Shown one piece after another: positions 17,098 through 26,160 of a stretch of 64,000 nt of DNA. The translations under genes and the position numbers were made by a program. The stretch is from an uncultured Ruminococcus sp. (GTDB lineage: Bacteria > Bacillota > Clostridia > Oscillospirales > Acutalibacteraceae): contig UQQD01000005.1 of the NCBI GenBank assembly GCA_900543095.1, positions 1 through 64,000 on the forward strand, in the 5' to 3' direction. The number at the start of each line of letters is the position of its first letter. The first letter of the stretch is position 1. The notes under the pieces are model-generated. The model worked only from the letters and a program-made list of their open reading frames with translations. It had not been told where the DNA came from and did not search any database.

Positions 17098-18033
17098 CTA
17101 CATTATTCGCTGATTGTCAAAGCTTTCAAAGAATTTGAGCGCATTATCGTAAAAAATCTTATTTATTAGACTTTCTTTGTAGTTTTCTTTCAGCATAATT
17201 TCGTAAAGTTCATCAAAAAAGCGGCTGTCGTTTATGTCATTCGGCAAATCACAGCCGTCAAAATCACTGCCTAAACACACGGTGTTTTCGCCGCCGAGTG
17301 ACAAAAATCTGTCTATATGCTTTAATATGTCAAATTTATTTGCTTTGTCCGGATCATCTGCCAAAAAAGCCTTGTGGAAATTTATACCCACAATTCCTCC
17401 GTTGTTTGCAATAATCTTAAACTGTTCGTCGGTAAGATTGCGGTTATGATCAGTTACGGCTTTGGAATTTGAATGTGACGCAACAAACGGACGTTTTGCG
17501 ATTTCTGCAACATCATAAAACAATTTTTCCGATGCGTGCGAAACATCAACAATAATATTATCTTTTTCCATTTCTGCAACTGCGGATTTTCCGAATTCGG
17601 TTATGCCCTTTGGAGCTTTAACCTCTGCACCGTCTCCGATTTGATTTTTACCGTTCCATGTAAGGGTTATCATTTTAACTCCCATATCGGCAAAAAGCTT
17701 TACATTTTCAATTTTTCCGTTAAGTGCAGAACCGTTTTCAACGGTAAATAAAGCAGAATATTGATTTTTAAAACATCCAACAATATCCTCGCCGTTTTGT
17801 ATAAGCTCTATGTTACAGCGTTTACACTCGGATTTCAGGAGCATTGCGGCGTATAAAAACATTTTTTCGGCTTCATTGCCCGAAAGATTATCGGGAAGCC
17901 ATATTGCATAGCATTGCAGGCGTTTGTCATTCTTTTTAAGGTCAAGCTTTACGTCAAGAGAATTAGAATCAAGTCCTATTTTTTGTGTGACAGCCTTATA
18001 AAGAGAATCGCAGTGTAAATCAATTACCCGCAT
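17098..18033 (-). CDS. Membrane-dipeptidase-like (M19) metallopeptidase
   Basis: This 311-residue zinc dipeptidase of the renal-dipeptidase family cleaves dipeptides, often with D-residues. Visible motifs are the N-terminal metal site DLHCDSL, the bridging Glu region LFTVENGSAL, VDVSHASEKL, SHSNSKAVTDHNRN and GSDFDGCD. It has no signal peptide, so it is cytoplasmic here despite the family name. I chose the ATG at 18033 because GGAGG lies 6 bases before it; an in-frame start at 18051 has no such site. It overlaps the 3' end of yraN by 14 bp. Confidence 0.9.
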   Translation of the reverse strand: MRVIDLHCDSLYKAVTQKIGLDSNSLDVKLDLKKNDKRLQCYAIWLPDNLSGNEAEKMFLYAAMLLKSECKRCNIELIQNGEDIVGCFKNQYSALFTVENGSALNGKIENVKLFADMGVKMITLTWNGKNQIGDGAEVKAPKGITEFGKSAVAEMEKDNIIVDVSHASEKLFYDVAEIAKRPFVASHSNSKAVTDHNRNLTDEQFKIIANNGGIVGINFHKAFLADDPDKANKFDILKHIDRFLSLGGENTVCLGSDFDGCDLPNDINDSRFFDELYEIMLKENYKESLINKIFYDNALKFFESFDNQRIM

Positions 18034-18412
18034 ATCCTGCCTCCGTATCAAATGCGTTTTCGATATAATTTAATTTTTCGAGTTTAAGCGTCCGTGAATT
18101 GACGAAAATTTCACAAACGTCAAAACGACAATATTTATCAACATCATTTTCATTCAGATATACCGACGCAGTTTTGATTATTCTGCGCTGCTTTTTTAAA
18201 TCAACAGCTTGTGCGCCGCTTGTCAGAGAGTCGGTGTGCCTTGTCTTAACTTCCACAAAAACAAGGTATTGTTTATTCTCGGCAATTATGTCAATCTCGC
18301 CGTATTTTTTGCGGTAATTTCTTGAAACTATCCTGTAACGGTGCTTTTTAAGATATTCAGCGGCGTAACCTTCGCCTATATCCCCTATTTCTTTTGCTCT
18401 ATATCCAATCAT
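18020..18412 (-). CDS. YraN/UPF0102 endonuclease-like protein
   Basis: This 130-residue protein of the YraN family has a restriction-endonuclease-like fold and an uncertain role. The family core is visible: GEGYAAEYL, then GEIDIIA and FVEVKTR, which together supply the D-ExK-type site. I take the ATG at 18412, giving an ATGA overlap with the rnhB stop; a longer frame from 18457 would overlap rnhB by 49 bp and add residues not seen in the family. The rnhB-yraN pairing is common in Firmicutes. Confidence 0.85.
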   Translation of the reverse strand: MIGYRAKEIGDIGEGYAAEYLKKHRYRIVSRNYRKKYGEIDIIAENKQYLVFVEVKTRHTDSLTSGAQAVDLKKQRRIIKTASVYLNENDVDKYCRFDVCEIFVNSRTLKLEKLNYIENAFDTEAGYAGN

Positions 18413-19011
18413 ATGTCCAGTATTTTTCCTAAAAAGCTCAGTCGGTGATACGGACACGGACCGTATTTTTTCAACGCTTCAACGTGCGCCTTTGTGCCGT
18501 AGCCCTTATGCTTATCAAAATGATACTGAGGATATTCCTTTGCATACTCGTACAAAAGCCTGTCCCTTGAAACCTTTGCAAGTATAGACGCTGCGGCGAT
18601 TGACATTGATTTTGCGTCGCCCTTGATAATAAATTCACTGTCAATATCAAGATTCGGCAGACGATTGCCGTCTATCATTGCGTAATCCGCTTTTACGTTT
18701 AGTCCCTCAACCGCTCTTTTCATTGCAAGCATAGTTGCGTTGAGAATATTCATATTTTCAATTTCGTCAACCGTAGCATACGCTATAGAATATGAGCGCA
18801 CGCTTGATATTATTACATCAAACAGCGCTTCACGCTTTTTTTCACTCAGCTTTTTTGAGTCATTAACACCCTCTATTATTGTATCATCCGGCAAAATTAC
18901 CGCTGCGGCGCATACAGGTCCCGCAAGAGGTCCTCTGCCCGCTTCATCAACACCGCAAATTGCTGTATAACCTTTTGCCTTTGCTTTGTTTTCATACTCA
19001 AGCCAATCCAT
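18409..19011 (-). CDS. rnhB: Ribonuclease HII
   Basis: RNase HII cuts the RNA strand of RNA-DNA hybrids and removes single ribonucleotides from DNA. It has 200 residues, with the signature GVDEAGRGPLAGPV carrying D22 and E23. The further acidic sites lie in AMIDGN and the SIAAASILAKVSRD block. GAGGAAT precedes the ATG. It lies 2 bp after rbgA and overlaps yraN. Confidence 0.95.
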   Translation of the reverse strand: MDWLEYENKAKAKGYTAICGVDEAGRGPLAGPVCAAAVILPDDTIIEGVNDSKKLSEKKREALFDVIISSVRSYSIAYATVDEIENMNILNATMLAMKRAVEGLNVKADYAMIDGNRLPNLDIDSEFIIKGDAKSMSIAAASILAKVSRDRLLYEYAKEYPQYHFDKHKGYGTKAHVEALKKYGPCPYHRLSFLGKILDI

Positions 19012-19013
19012 TG

Positions 19014-19904
19014 TTATTCCTCATTTCTTATCGGCATTTCTACCGTTATTCTGCCGAGCCTTGCCGCTCTGAATTCGTCAAGCAGCATTATTGCCGCACG
19101 TTCGGTATCAATTTCTCCGCCCGATATGAGCATACCTCGTTTTTTACCGATTAGTTGCAAGAGTTCATATGAGTTAATGCTTTCTAAATCAATTTCTTCA
19201 AGCCTGAATCTTGATATAAATTCGGCAGGTTTCAACTCTCTGAGGAAATCCAAAAGTCTTACTGCAAGGAATTCAATATCAAGTACCTGATCCTTTACTG
19301 CCCCGGTAAACGCAAGGTGCTCGCCGACGGTCTTGTCGTCAAACTTTGGCCAAAGCACTCCGGGGGTGTCGAGCATTTCAAGGTTTTTACTTATAGTAAA
19401 CCACTGATTGCCCCTGGTAACTCCCGGTCTGTCCTCTACTTTTGCACGATTTTGTTTTGAAATTCTGTTGATAAAAGATGATTTGCCGACATTCGGAATA
19501 CCGACTATCATAATTCGCATAGTGGGATTTACCATTCCCTTTGCTTTTAGCTTGTCGAGCCTCTCTTTTAAAACCGTGCTTACCGCAGACGGGAATTTGT
19601 TTAGTCCTCTTCCGCTTTTACAATCAACAGCTATTGCGGTTATTCCCTGCTTTTTATAAAAATCTATCCACATTTTTGTTGCGGTTTGGTTAGCCATATC
19701 CGCCTTGTTGAGCAAAATAACTCTCGGCTTATTTTGAATAAGCTTGTTTAAATCGGGATTTCGACTGCTTATCGGTATTCTTGCGTCAATTATCTCTGCA
19801 ACAGCGTCAACAAGTTTAAGATTTGCCTGTATTTGACGTTTGGTTTTTGTCATATGACCCGGGAACCACTGAATATATGATTTAGATGAGTTTTGTTCGT
19901 TCAT
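19014..19904 (-). CDS. rbgA: Ribosome biogenesis GTPase RbgA (YlqF)
   Basis: RbgA is a circularly permuted GTPase needed for late 50S assembly. At 296 residues the permutation is visible: G4 (LNKAD) comes before G1 (GIPNVGKSS), followed by G2 (PGVTRG) and G3 (DTPG). The N-terminal QWFPGHMTK is typical, and a C-terminal RNA-binding extension follows. The order rplS-lepB-rbgA-rnhB matches the B. subtilis neighbourhood. AAGGATG precedes the ATG. Confidence 0.95.
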   Translation of the reverse strand: MNEQNSSKSYIQWFPGHMTKTKRQIQANLKLVDAVAEIIDARIPISSRNPDLNKLIQNKPRVILLNKADMANQTATKMWIDFYKKQGITAIAVDCKSGRGLNKFPSAVSTVLKERLDKLKAKGMVNPTMRIMIVGIPNVGKSSFINRISKQNRAKVEDRPGVTRGNQWFTISKNLEMLDTPGVLWPKFDDKTVGEHLAFTGAVKDQVLDIEFLAVRLLDFLRELKPAEFISRFRLEEIDLESINSYELLQLIGKKRGMLISGGEIDTERAAIMLLDEFRAARLGRITVEMPIRNEE

Positions 19905-19923
19905 AATTACACATCCTTAAAAC

Positions 19924-19959
19924 AAAAAGCCTATTTCATTACAAAGACAGAAATAGGCT
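19924..19959 (-). terminator. Terminator-like hairpin between lepB and rbgA
   Basis: AGCCTATTTC (19928-19937) and GAAATAGGCT (19950-19959) form a perfect 10-bp stem followed on the minus strand by TTTTTG. It lies after lepB and may reduce readthrough into rbgA; no promoter is evident for rbgA. Confidence 0.75.
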
Positions 19960-19977
19960 CTTGATAATAATTCAAAA

Positions 19978-20637
19978 TTAATAAAGATAGCCGAAATGGC
20001 TGAAAGGCCAAATTACGAATTGAGCCTTTCCGATAACATCATCAACATCAATCAAACCGATTTTTTCACTGCGGCTGTCCATTGATACCTTACGGTTATC
20101 ACCCATTACAAAAATCTTACCCTCGGGAACAACTTCGGGAATATCATACTGAGCATAGTTGCCGCAGAACGTGTCTTCCTTAATAAAAGGTTCGTCACGA
20201 ACAACGCCGTCAACTATAACCTGATTGTTCTCATAGTCAAGCTTTATAGTCTGACCTGCGGTAGCGATAACCCTTTTGATTATCGGCTCTTTGTACTGAG
20301 CACCGTGTGAAATAACGACTATATCATCATCCTTTGGCGTGTAAAAGAGATTTGTGGCAATCACCTTGTCCTGCGATGACAATGTGTTTTCCATAGAAGT
20401 ACCGTCAACGCTCACAAGCCTGAATACAAATGTCAGACAAATTACAACGACTGAGATTGAAAATAAAAGACAGCGAATAAAATCAAACAGACTTGATACG
20501 CCGCCCTCGGACTTTGCAACAGCAAAACTTATTTTGCCGCTTTCAGAAATGCTCGGCGAATCCAAATCAGCCGCATAATCCAATTCAGACGAATTGTCAT
20601 TATGTAAAATATTATCATTTTTGTTAGTATCGCTCAA
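19978..20637 (-). CDS. lepB: Signal peptidase I
   Basis: LepB cleaves signal peptides of secreted proteins on the outer face of the membrane. In a 222-residue reading from the GTG at 20646, S84 (GTSMENTL) is the nucleophile and K124 (KRVIATAGQ) the general base. The box GDNRKVSMDSR follows, and one membrane segment lies at about 57-77. I prefer the TTG at 20637 (219 residues), because AGGTG is spaced 6 bases before it and the GTG lacks a site. The N-terminal 50 residues before the membrane segment are acidic and longer than in many homologues. Confidence 0.93.
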   Translation of the reverse strand: MSDTNKNDNILHNDNSSELDYAADLDSPSISESGKISFAVAKSEGGVSSLFDFIRCLLFSISVVVICLTFVFRLVSVDGTSMENTLSSQDKVIATNLFYTPKDDDIVVISHGAQYKEPIIKRVIATAGQTIKLDYENNQVIVDGVVRDEPFIKEDTFCGNYAQYDIPEVVPEGKIFVMGDNRKVSMDSRSEKIGLIDVDDVIGKAQFVIWPFSHFGYLY

Positions 20638-20660
20638 TTTTTTCACCTGCTGTAATGAAT

Positions 20661-20690
20661 AAAAAAGGGACTGTATTTAGTCCCTTTTAA
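20661..20690 (-). terminator. Terminator after rplS
   Basis: AAAAGGGACT and AGTCCCTTTT surround a 6-base loop, and the minus strand continues with TTTTTT. It separates rplS from lepB and would let rplS be expressed far above the downstream genes. Confidence 0.85.
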
Positions 20691-20702
20691 ATTATTCGGA
20701 AA

Positions 20703-21050
20703 TTACTTGCGAATTTGCTCTTTAACCTTTGCGGCCTTACCAACTCTGTCACGAAGATAATACAGCTTGCTTCTGCGAACTTTACCGTAACGAATAACCT
20801 TAACGTCTTCTACGTTTGGTGAGTGGAGCGGAAATACTCTTTCAACGCCTACACCGTAAGCTACACGTCTTACAGTAAATGTTTCAGCTACGCCGCTGCC
20901 TCTTTTGGCAATGACAGTACCCTCAAACATCTGTATTCTTTCTCTTTCGCCTTCGCGAATCTTTACAGATACTCTAACAGTATCACCGATACCGAACTCG
21001 GGAGTTGTGTCCTTTACCGATCCGGCTGCAATAGTTTTTAATGCGTCCAT
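20703..21050 (-). CDS. rplS: 50S ribosomal protein L19
   Basis: L19 sits at the 30S-50S interface. It has 115 residues, with the conserved FEGTVIAKRGSG and ERVFPLHSP blocks. AGGAGG precedes the ATG. It is the first gene after a strong promoter (21170-21198) and a structured leader (21051-21169), and is followed by a terminator. Confidence 0.96.
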   Translation of the reverse strand: MDALKTIAAGSVKDTTPEFGIGDTVRVSVKIREGERERIQMFEGTVIAKRGSGVAETFTVRRVAYGVGVERVFPLHSPNVEDVKVIRYGKVRRSKLYYLRDRVGKAAKVKEQIRK

Positions 21051-21169
21051 TTTTATCCTCCTAATTTTCCCGATATTCTTGCCACTGGCAGAGGACTATC
21101 AGCTTCAAAATGACGGTTAAACCGTTATTTGATCGCGTCGAGAGCAACGACGGTATCAAATTCTTTAAT
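21051..21169 (-). promoter_or_regulatory. Structured 5' leader of rplS, possibly the L19 leader
   Basis: On the minus strand the leader can form an outer TTTGAT/ATCAAA helix (21155-21160 / 21128-21133) enclosing CGTCG/CGACG, then an ACGGTT/AACCGT hairpin (21113-21125) and a GCCA/TGGC hairpin near 21081-21090. Firmicutes have an autoregulatory L19 leader family at this position. Membership is inferred from position and structure, not from a covariance search. Confidence 0.5.
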
Positions 21170-21198
21170 ATAATAACATAAAAAGAATTATAATTCAA
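21170..21198 (-). promoter_or_regulatory. rplS promoter
   Basis: TTGAAT (21198-21193) and TATTAT (21175-21170) have a 17-bp spacer. Confidence 0.65.
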
Positions 21199-21219
21199 GT
21201 CTTTTTTTAAAAAAAGGAA

Positions 21220-22137
21220 TTATTTGCTGATTTTCTTTAGCTTTTCCAAAAAATCACTAAAATATTTCGGCAGCTCCGATGTAAATTCCATATACTTATT
21301 AGTTCGCGGATGAACAAATCCAATCTTTCTTGCGTGCAGACATTGCCCGATAAAATCGACCCTTTCGTTTTTTACGCCGTATACCGAATCTCCTGCCACT
21401 GGATGTCCGATATGCGCCATATGCACCCTTATCTGATGAGTGCGCCCTGTTTCAAGAATACACTTTATATGAGTATAGCCCTTATATCGGTTTATAACTT
21501 GATAATGAGTTACAGCCTCTTTACTGTTCTTAGAAATAACGCACATTTTTTTTCGGTCGTTCGGATTACGTCCGATAGGTGCGTTCACAGTTCCGCTGTC
21601 GTTCTTTAAGTTACCGAAAACTATCGCTTCATATTCTCTTGTAAACGAATGTTCTTTTATTTGCTCGGCAAGTATTGAATGAGCAAAATCGTTTTTCGCT
21701 ACAATTAAAAGACCGCTTGTATCCTTGTCAATTCTGTGGACGATCCCCGGTCGCATTACGCCGTTTATCCCCGAAAGGCTGTTGCCGCAATGATAGAGCA
21801 GTGCATTTACAAGCGTTCCGTCATAGTTGCCTGCCGCAGGGTGAACTACCATACCCTTTGGCTTGTTGACTACAAGCAAATCGCTGTCTTCATAAACAAT
21901 ATCGAGCGGAATATCCTCAGCTTTTGCTTCATACGGAACAGGATCGGGAATAATAACAATAACCCGATCGCCTGATTTCAGCCTATGATTTTTGCTGACA
22001 AAATTGCCGCCGACTGTTACGTTTCCGCTTTCAATAAGATTTACGGCGGAGCTTCTTGATAAACCTATATCGGAATCTGATAAAAATTTATCTATTCTGA
22101 TATTATCGGTATCACAAATCAGCGTGTGCTCAGTCAT
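21220..22137 (-). CDS. Pseudouridine synthase of the RluA/RluD family
   Basis: This 305-residue enzyme isomerises uridines in large-subunit rRNA. It has an N-terminal S4 RNA-binding domain (about 10-70) and a catalytic domain with the HRIDKDTSGL motif, in which D137 is the catalytic aspartate. The ATG overlaps the lspA stop by 8 bp; lspA followed by an rluD-like gene is a common Firmicute pair. Assignment to RluD in the strict sense is an inference, as several RluA-type paralogues exist in these bacteria. Confidence 0.92.
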   Translation of the reverse strand: MTEHTLICDTDNIRIDKFLSDSDIGLSRSSAVNLIESGNVTVGGNFVSKNHRLKSGDRVIVIIPDPVPYEAKAEDIPLDIVYEDSDLLVVNKPKGMVVHPAAGNYDGTLVNALLYHCGNSLSGINGVMRPGIVHRIDKDTSGLLIVAKNDFAHSILAEQIKEHSFTREYEAIVFGNLKNDSGTVNAPIGRNPNDRKKMCVISKNSKEAVTHYQVINRYKGYTHIKCILETGRTHQIRVHMAHIGHPVAGDSVYGVKNERVDFIGQCLHARKIGFVHPRTNKYMEFTSELPKYFSDFLEKLKKISK

Positions 22138-22609
22138 TCTTTTTTACCTTTTTTGAGCTGTCAAACACATTTGAAAAGAACAGCAGATAGATAATCAGTA
22201 AAACCGTGCCTATTGTTATGCAGTAATCGGCAAAATTGCATACCGGCGGAAAAAACGATAAGCTCAAATAATCAATAACATAACCGTAAAAAATTCTGTC
22301 TATAAGGTTGCCTATTCCTCCGCCGATAATAAGTCCTGCGGCAATATAGAACATTTTACCCTTAGGACGCTTTTTGAACATTATAAATATAATTACAAAC
22401 AGCAGAACAGATGTCAGAGCTACAAACACCCAGCGCATATCCGAAAACATTCCGAAAGCTACTCCGTTGTTTTCAACATAAGTTAAATTAAAAAGATTAT
22501 CTATAACCGTTACAGAACCTAAGGGCTGTAGATATACTGTAACAAAATATTTGATTATCTGATCGACAGCGACCATAATTATCCCGATTATAATTGCAAC
22601 AAACGGCAT
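22130..22609 (-). CDS. lspA: Lipoprotein signal peptidase (signal peptidase II)
   Basis: LspA removes the signal peptide from diacylated prolipoproteins such as the DUF4358 protein of this window. It has 159 residues and four membrane segments. The two catalytic aspartates lie in GNLIDRIFYGYVIDY and NFADYCIT. The conserved VENNGVAFGMF loop is present. GGAGGAT precedes the ATG. Confidence 0.95.
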   Translation of the reverse strand: MPFVAIIIGIIMVAVDQIIKYFVTVYLQPLGSVTVIDNLFNLTYVENNGVAFGMFSDMRWVFVALTSVLLFVIIFIMFKKRPKGKMFYIAAGLIIGGGIGNLIDRIFYGYVIDYLSLSFFPPVCNFADYCITIGTVLLIIYLLFFSNVFDSSKKVKKND

Positions 22610-22625
22610 ATTATCCTCCGTATAT

Positions 22626-22658
22626 GAAAATCGGTGTAACCGAGATCACACCGATTTA
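22626..22658 (-). terminator. Terminator after ileS
   Basis: AAATCGGTGT (22628-22637) and ACACCGATTT (22648-22657) form a 10-bp stem, followed on the minus strand by TTTTCAT. It separates ileS from lspA. Confidence 0.75.
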
Positions 22659-22666
22659 TCAGGTTA

Positions 22667-25432
22667 TTATTTTAAATTTTCGCAACAGCGTGCACAAAGA
22701 GTAGGATGCTCGCTGTTACTGCCTACAGTTTTACTTATAGACCAGCAACGCTCACACTTCTCTCCCTCAGCCTTCTCAATTTTTATTTCAAGCTCACAAT
22801 CACTTTCAACTATTTCAACATCGGAAACAATGAATGAAGCGGCAAGCTCTTTTTCGGCTTTTTTGAGGAAAGAAAGTGTATCTCCGCCTGCCAAAAGAAC
22901 TACCTTTGCTTCAAGCGAGCTTTTTATCGTTTTATCCTTAATATATGTTTCAAGGGACTTTTTAACCTCGTCACGCAGTTCGTGAATTTTGTCCCAATAA
23001 TCCATAAATTCATCGTCAATGTCAACACTGACTTTTTCGGGCATTGTGTTGAAAACAATATGTTCGGGCTGATCACCGTTTGCGTGCGGCATATACTTCC
23101 AGATCTCATCAGATGTAAATGCAAGTATAGGCGCAATCATTCTTGTCATTGCGTTAAGGATAAGATAGATTGAAGTCTGTGCGGCTCTGCGCTGTTTGCT
23201 GTCAGCCTTTTCGGTATACAGTCTGTCCTTTAAAACATCAAGGTAGAAGTTTGACATATCTACAACACAGAAATTGTGGATGGCATGATATACGATATGG
23301 AATTCATACTTATCGTAAGCATCCTTAACCTTATCTATAAGATTGTTGAGCTTTGCCAATGCCCATTTGTCGATAGACATAAATTCTGATGGATCTGCCA
23401 TATCTGTATCGGGGTTAAAATCGGAAATGTTACCGAGAATGTATCTTGCGGTATTTCTGATTTTTCTGTAGGCTTCTGAAAGCTGTTTAAGAATATCGGG
23501 AGATATTCTTATATCGGCATGATAATCAGACGAAGCTACCCAAAGACGGAGTACATCAGCGCCGTATTGTTTGATTACGTCCTGGGGATCAATTCCGTTG
23601 CCGAGCGACTTGTGCATTACTCTGCCTTTGCCGTCAACTACCCAACCATGCGTTAATACGGCTTTGTACGGAGCTGTTCCCTGAGTTGCAACCGATGTTA
23701 AAAGTGAGGACTGGAACCAACCTCTGTATTGGTCTGCACCCTCAAGATAGAGGTCGGCAGGCCACTGTAATTCAGGACGATTTTTGAGAACAGCGGCATG
23801 TGACGATCCGCTGTCAAACCACACGTCCATAATATCCTTTTCTTTTGTAAACGAAGTGCAACCGCACTTTTTGCATTTTGTTCCTTGCGGCAATATCTCA
23901 GAGGCTTCGTGAGTAAACCACGCATTTGAGCCTTCTTTGCCAAACAAATCAGCAACTGCAAGCATTGCTTCTTTGTCAATCAAGGGTTCTCCGCATTCTT
24001 CACAATAGAAGATCGGGATAGGCACGCCCCATTTTCTCTGACGTGAAATACACCAGTCTTTTCTTTCTCTGACCATTGATGTAATTCTGTCCTTACCCCA
24101 CGCAGGAATCCATTGAACATCATTAATCGCTTTTACAGCGCCATCCTTAAAATCATCAACCGAGCAGAACCACTGGTCGGTAGCACGGAACAAAACAGGC
24201 TCTTTACATCTCCAGCAGTGCGGATACTGGTGGACGATCTTTTTGATTGCAAACAAAGCGCCTGTTTTATCAAGATATTCGGCAATAGGTTTGTTTGCAT
24301 CGGCTGTTTTAAGTCCTGCAAACATTCCTGCTTCTTCGGTAAGGACACCGTTTTCATCAACAGGAACAACAATAGGAATGTCAGGGTAATTAAGGCATAC
24401 GTTATAGTCATCGATACCGTGTCCAGGTGCTGTATGAACACAGCCTGTACCGCTTTCAAGAGTAACATGATCGCCGACAATAACAAGTGAGGTTCTGTCA
24501 ATAAACGGATGAGCTGTTTTCATATATTCAAGCTCAGAGCCTTTAATGGTGCCTACAACTTCGTAATCGGTTATATCGGCGTCAGCCATTGCGCCTTTGT
24601 AAAGTTCTTCTGCCATAACGAGATATTCGTCGCCCGTTTTGATAACAGCATAATCAAATGAGGGGCCTACGCAAATAGCAACGTTTGCAGGGAGCGTCCA
24701 GGTAGTTGTTGTCCAGATAACAAAGTATGTTTTCTCAGGGTCAACTCCCATTGCTGAGAATTTTCCGAGATCGTCTGTTACCTTAAATTTTACATATACG
24801 GAATGACAGGGATCTTCTGCGTATTCTATTTCAGCCTCGGCAAGGGCGGTCTTGCACTCCGGACACCAATATACAGGCTTTAGCCCCTTGTATATATATC
24901 CTTTGCAGGCCATCTCCGCAAAGACTCGGATTTGTTCGGCTTCAAAATCGTGTGTGAGAGTAATATAAGGGTTATCCCATTCGCCGATTACACCAAGTCT
25001 TTTGAACTGAGTTCTTTGGTCGTCAAGCGACTGTTCAACAAACTTTTGGCACATTTTTCTCAGCTCAATTACCGAAATGTCGGCAGAACTGCTTACGCCT
25101 GCTTCTTTTCTTGCCTTTAATTCCGTGGGAAGACCGTGAGTATCCCAGCCGGGAACATAGGGAGCCTTGAAGCCTGACATATTTTTATAGCGCACAATAA
25201 AATCTTTGAGGATCTTATTAAGTGCAGTGCCAAGGTGGATGTTGCCGTTAGCATACGGAGGTCCGTCGTGAAGCACAAACAAAGGCTTGCCTTCGTTAAG
25301 CTCCATCAGCTTGTCGTAAATTTTTTCATCTTCCCAATTCTTGAGTGTAACAGGTTCACTTTTAGGAAGTCCTGCACGCATAGGAAAGTCGGTTTTCGGA
25401 AGATTAAGCGTTGCATTATAATCCTGGGACAT
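22667..25432 (-). CDS. ileS: Isoleucyl-tRNA synthetase
   Basis: This class I synthetase charges tRNA-Ile and edits misactivated valine. At 921 residues it has the HIGH-type motif PPYANGNIHLG (58-68), the CP1 editing domain, the KMSKS loop in the variant form VMHKSLGN, the anticodon-binding domain and a C-terminal zinc knuckle (CERCW ... CARC). The gene lies within a long operon between divIVA and lspA. The 32-bp gap upstream leaves no room for a T-box leader. GGAGAGAATT precedes the ATG. Confidence 0.96.
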   Translation of the reverse strand: MSQDYNATLNLPKTDFPMRAGLPKSEPVTLKNWEDEKIYDKLMELNEGKPLFVLHDGPPYANGNIHLGTALNKILKDFIVRYKNMSGFKAPYVPGWDTHGLPTELKARKEAGVSSSADISVIELRKMCQKFVEQSLDDQRTQFKRLGVIGEWDNPYITLTHDFEAEQIRVFAEMACKGYIYKGLKPVYWCPECKTALAEAEIEYAEDPCHSVYVKFKVTDDLGKFSAMGVDPEKTYFVIWTTTTWTLPANVAICVGPSFDYAVIKTGDEYLVMAEELYKGAMADADITDYEVVGTIKGSELEYMKTAHPFIDRTSLVIVGDHVTLESGTGCVHTAPGHGIDDYNVCLNYPDIPIVVPVDENGVLTEEAGMFAGLKTADANKPIAEYLDKTGALFAIKKIVHQYPHCWRCKEPVLFRATDQWFCSVDDFKDGAVKAINDVQWIPAWGKDRITSMVRERKDWCISRQRKWGVPIPIFYCEECGEPLIDKEAMLAVADLFGKEGSNAWFTHEASEILPQGTKCKKCGCTSFTKEKDIMDVWFDSGSSHAAVLKNRPELQWPADLYLEGADQYRGWFQSSLLTSVATQGTAPYKAVLTHGWVVDGKGRVMHKSLGNGIDPQDVIKQYGADVLRLWVASSDYHADIRISPDILKQLSEAYRKIRNTARYILGNISDFNPDTDMADPSEFMSIDKWALAKLNNLIDKVKDAYDKYEFHIVYHAIHNFCVVDMSNFYLDVLKDRLYTEKADSKQRRAAQTSIYLILNAMTRMIAPILAFTSDEIWKYMPHANGDQPEHIVFNTMPEKVSVDIDDEFMDYWDKIHELRDEVKKSLETYIKDKTIKSSLEAKVVLLAGGDTLSFLKKAEKELAASFIVSDVEIVESDCELEIKIEKAEGEKCERCWSISKTVGSNSEHPTLCARCCENLK

Positions 25433-25464
25433 TTTTAATTCTCTCCAATATTGTTAAATTGACA

Positions 25465-26148
25465 TTATTCAGCAGAAACATCATAGTTCTCGCCGAATTT
25501 AAGGTGACTGAATTTGCTCGGACGAGGTACAACCTTTGTAGCGTCGTCGGTTTTCGGCGCAGGTTTTTCAGCAGCTGCGGGAACCGAATTATCGGATTCA
25601 GGCTCGGGTTGAACTTCCGCAGCAGGATTTGGAGCTTCTGTCAACTCATCGGTCGGGTACTTTTCATCAAGAGTTTTTTTGGCTTCATCAAGATCAACGG
25701 CTGTCGGAAGATCATCAATAGTCTTAATATGGTTCTTATAAAGCTCAATAAGCTCGCCTCTGAGTGCAACTGCATCAGCCTTGAGGCGGAGGTAATTTTC
25801 TTTTTCAAGTGCTGTCATTTTATTGGAATCAACAAGAAGGCTCTGAGCTTTTTCCTCAGCACTCCTTACTATTTTTGCCGCCTTTTCTTTAGCTTCCTTA
25901 ATACATGCGTCAGAAACCTTTTGTGATGCAAGAAGTGCATTTCTGACGGTTTCTTCGTCGGCTCTGTACTGCTCAACACGGGTTGCAAGCACATCAATTT
26001 TGTGCACAAGATTGGTCTTTTCTTTTTTCAGTTGCTCAAATGATGCGATAACCTCGTCGATAAATGAGTCAACATCCTCAGCCCTGTACCCTCCGCTGAG
26101 AGTAGCCTTCCTGAAGCTGATATTTTTAATTTCATCGATTGTAAGCAT
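25465..26148 (-). CDS. divIVA: DivIVA-type cell-division/polarity protein
   Basis: This 227-residue protein has the conserved N-terminal membrane-binding domain of DivIVA (IKNISFRKATLSGGYRAEDVDSFIDEV), a central coiled coil (about 35-150) and an acidic, Pro/Ala-rich C-terminal tail (about 170-215). DivIVA marks curved membranes at septa and poles. It ends the conserved ylmE-sepF-ylmH-divIVA order, directly upstream of ileS as in many Firmicutes. AAGGAG precedes the ATG. Confidence 0.92.
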   Translation of the reverse strand: MLTIDEIKNISFRKATLSGGYRAEDVDSFIDEVIASFEQLKKEKTNLVHKIDVLATRVEQYRADEETVRNALLASQKVSDACIKEAKEKAAKIVRSAEEKAQSLLVDSNKMTALEKENYLRLKADAVALRGELIELYKNHIKTIDDLPTAVDLDEAKKTLDEKYPTDELTEAPNPAAEVQPEPESDNSVPAAAEKPAPKTDDATKVVPRPSKFSHLKFGENYDVSAE

Positions 26149-26160
26149 AAAATGTACTCC

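Noticed and set aside
22667..25432. VMHKSLGN instead of KMSKS in IleRS as a defect
   Set aside because: This variant is, to my knowledge, common in Clostridial IleRS and the rest of the enzyme is intact.
22610..25464. T-box leader for ileS
   Set aside because: The gene lies in an operon with 32 bp upstream; no T-box sequence or space for one. The same holds for leuS and thrC.
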